DNA of 5,798 nt, from contig JAITAH010000372.1 in the NCBI GenBank assembly GCA_031284225.1, forward strand, positions 1 through 5,798. Direction: 5' to 3'. Below, in pieces: positions 5,162 to 5,798 of the stretch. Source of the DNA: Dysgonamonadaceae bacterium. Lineage in GTDB: Bacteria > Bacteroidota > Bacteroidia > Bacteroidales > Azobacteroidaceae. How positions within the stretch are numbered: position 1 is the first letter of the stretch; each line of letters begins with the position of its first letter. The position numbers were made by a program, and so were the translations under genes. Below the pieces are notes generated by a model. It saw nothing but the letters and a program-made list of their open reading frames with translations, did no database searches and was not told where the DNA came from.

Positions 5162-5189
5162 TGTCTTTTATCTTTCGTCTTTCATCTTT
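5162..5189 (-). repeat. Four tandem heptamers AAAGAYR between murB and udk
   Basis: The plus strand reads TGTCTTT, TATCTTT, CGTCTTT, CATCTTT without a break, i.e. AAAGAYR four times on the minus strand. The last unit overlaps the murB stop codon by two bases. The rest of the spacer (5107-5156) is purine-rich on the plus strand with matching pieces (AAAGAT 5123-5128, AAAGACG 5142-5148), so the transcript could fold back on itself. On the minus strand AAAAGAC (5169-5163) pairs with GTCTTTT (5147-5141) and is followed by a T/C-rich run, a weak candidate terminator for murB. Confidence 0.5.
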
Positions 5190-5798
5190 AAACATAATTT
5201 ACCTCCGGCTGAAGCTCAATACCAAATTTATCCTTCACTGCCCGGACAATGTCTTCCGCTAACCGGACAATGTCTTCGCTCGTGGCCTGCTTCCGGTTGA
5301 CAATCACCAAAGGCTGCTTTTCGCTGACGGCCGCGCCGCCGACCGTTTTGCCTTTCAATCCGCATTGGTCGATCAGCCAGGCCGCCGGAATTTTAACGAC
5401 TTCTTCATTCGCCGGATAATGCGGCATGGCAGGATATTGTCGTTTTAAGCTTTCGTAATGTGCCGCGCAGATATAAGGATTCATGAAAAAACTACCGGCA
5501 TTGCCTTCCGCCGCCGGATCGGGTAATTTCTCCCGGCGAATGTTAATAATCGCTTCCCGAATAGTTTGTAAATTAATGGCTTTGCCTTCCAGCATAGTTT
5601 TTACATTCCCGTAATCCAACTGATATTCCGGTTTTTTTGACAAACGGTAAACGACGTGCGTAATATAGTACAAGCCGCGCCGGGCGTCTTCTTTGAAAAA
5701 ACTGTGCCGATACGAATATTGGCACGCTTCCTTCGTAAAAATGCGCTGCTCCCACGACGGCAGACAGCAGGTATGTACCTCTTCGATGCAATCCGAAG
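5188..5798 (-). CDS. murB: UDP-N-acetylenolpyruvoylglucosamine reductase, C-terminal part (partial)
   Basis: The last 202 residues are visible, read from the window edge (first full codon at 5796-5794) to the TAA at 5190-5188. The enzyme is the FAD-dependent reductase that makes UDP-N-acetylmuramic acid for peptidoglycan in the cytosol. Visible catalytic signatures, numbered from the edge: YSYRHSFFK at 27-35, matching 'YRDSIFK' with the active-site Arg at 30; GNAGSFFMNP at 98-107, with the proton-donor Ser at 102; and PEVNYV at the C-terminus, with the catalytic Glu at 198. The domain with the GGLVKG-like insertion and HYPANEEVVKIPAAWLID fits the type I (E. coli-like) enzyme with a C-terminal substrate domain. 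The N-terminal FAD-binding part lies outside the window. The true start is not visible; an internal TTG near 5673 is not a start, because homology continues through it. Confidence 0.92.
   Translation of the reverse strand, partial: SDCIEEVHTCCLPSWEQRIFTKEACQYSYRHSFFKEDARRGLYYITHVVYRLSKKPEYQLDYGNVKTMLEGKAINLQTIREAIINIRREKLPDPAAEGNAGSFFMNPYICAAHYESLKRQYPAMPHYPANEEVVKIPAAWLIDQCGLKGKTVGGAAVSEKQPLVIVNRKQATSEDIVRLAEDIVRAVKDKFGIELQPEVNYV

Overview
The window looks like chromosomal DNA from a member of the Bacteroidetes, most likely order Bacteroidales. The grounds are: -7 promoter boxes of the TAnnTTTG type, A-rich sequence rather than strong Shine-Dalgarno sites before start codons, a lipoprotein with an FKBP-type N-terminal domain, a nucleoside kinase carrying a TGS/ThrRS-like N-terminus, and a Bacteroidetes-type START-like protein. 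Coding regions are moderately GC-rich and the spacers are strongly AT-rich. The genus cannot be named from the sequence.

Layout. Positions 1-443 (minus) hold the N-terminal part of an FKBP-type peptidyl-prolyl isomerase lipoprotein, cut by the window edge. Positions 444-587 are a divergent promoter region with one -7 box on each strand. A rightward set follows: a 555-aa nucleoside (uridine) kinase with TGS and ThrRS-like domains (588-2255), a 128-aa START-like protein (2307-2693) and a 305-aa cation diffusion facilitator (2711-3628). Gaps of 51 and 17 bases suggest co-transcription. Converging on these from the minus strand is a 54-codon small gene (3654-3817) that is intact except for a one-base frameshift at a run of four C. 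Positions 3818-4449 have no convincing gene. They hold a C/A-rich leader for the small gene, a cluster of dispersed intergenic repeats (about 3890-4126), a strong intrinsic terminator on the minus strand (4127-4176), an AT-rich stretch with a 24-base direct repeat at exactly 100-base spacing, and a doubtful 42-codon ORF. On the minus strand at the right end are uridine kinase udk (4450-5088) and the C-terminal 202 residues of murB (5188-5798), separated by a spacer with a heptamer tandem repeat.

Functionally this is mostly housekeeping: pyrimidine salvage (two separate uridine-kinase-fold enzymes, convergent and about 2.2 kb apart), peptidoglycan precursor synthesis (MurB), divalent metal export (CDF) and envelope protein folding (FKBP lipoprotein). 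I see no defence system, CRISPR array, integrase or biosynthetic cluster. The unusual content is in the 3629-4449 intergenic stretch and in details of the genes: the frameshifted small protein, the CDF metal site with Asn in place of His, the repeat cluster, and an apparently ownerless minus-strand terminator.
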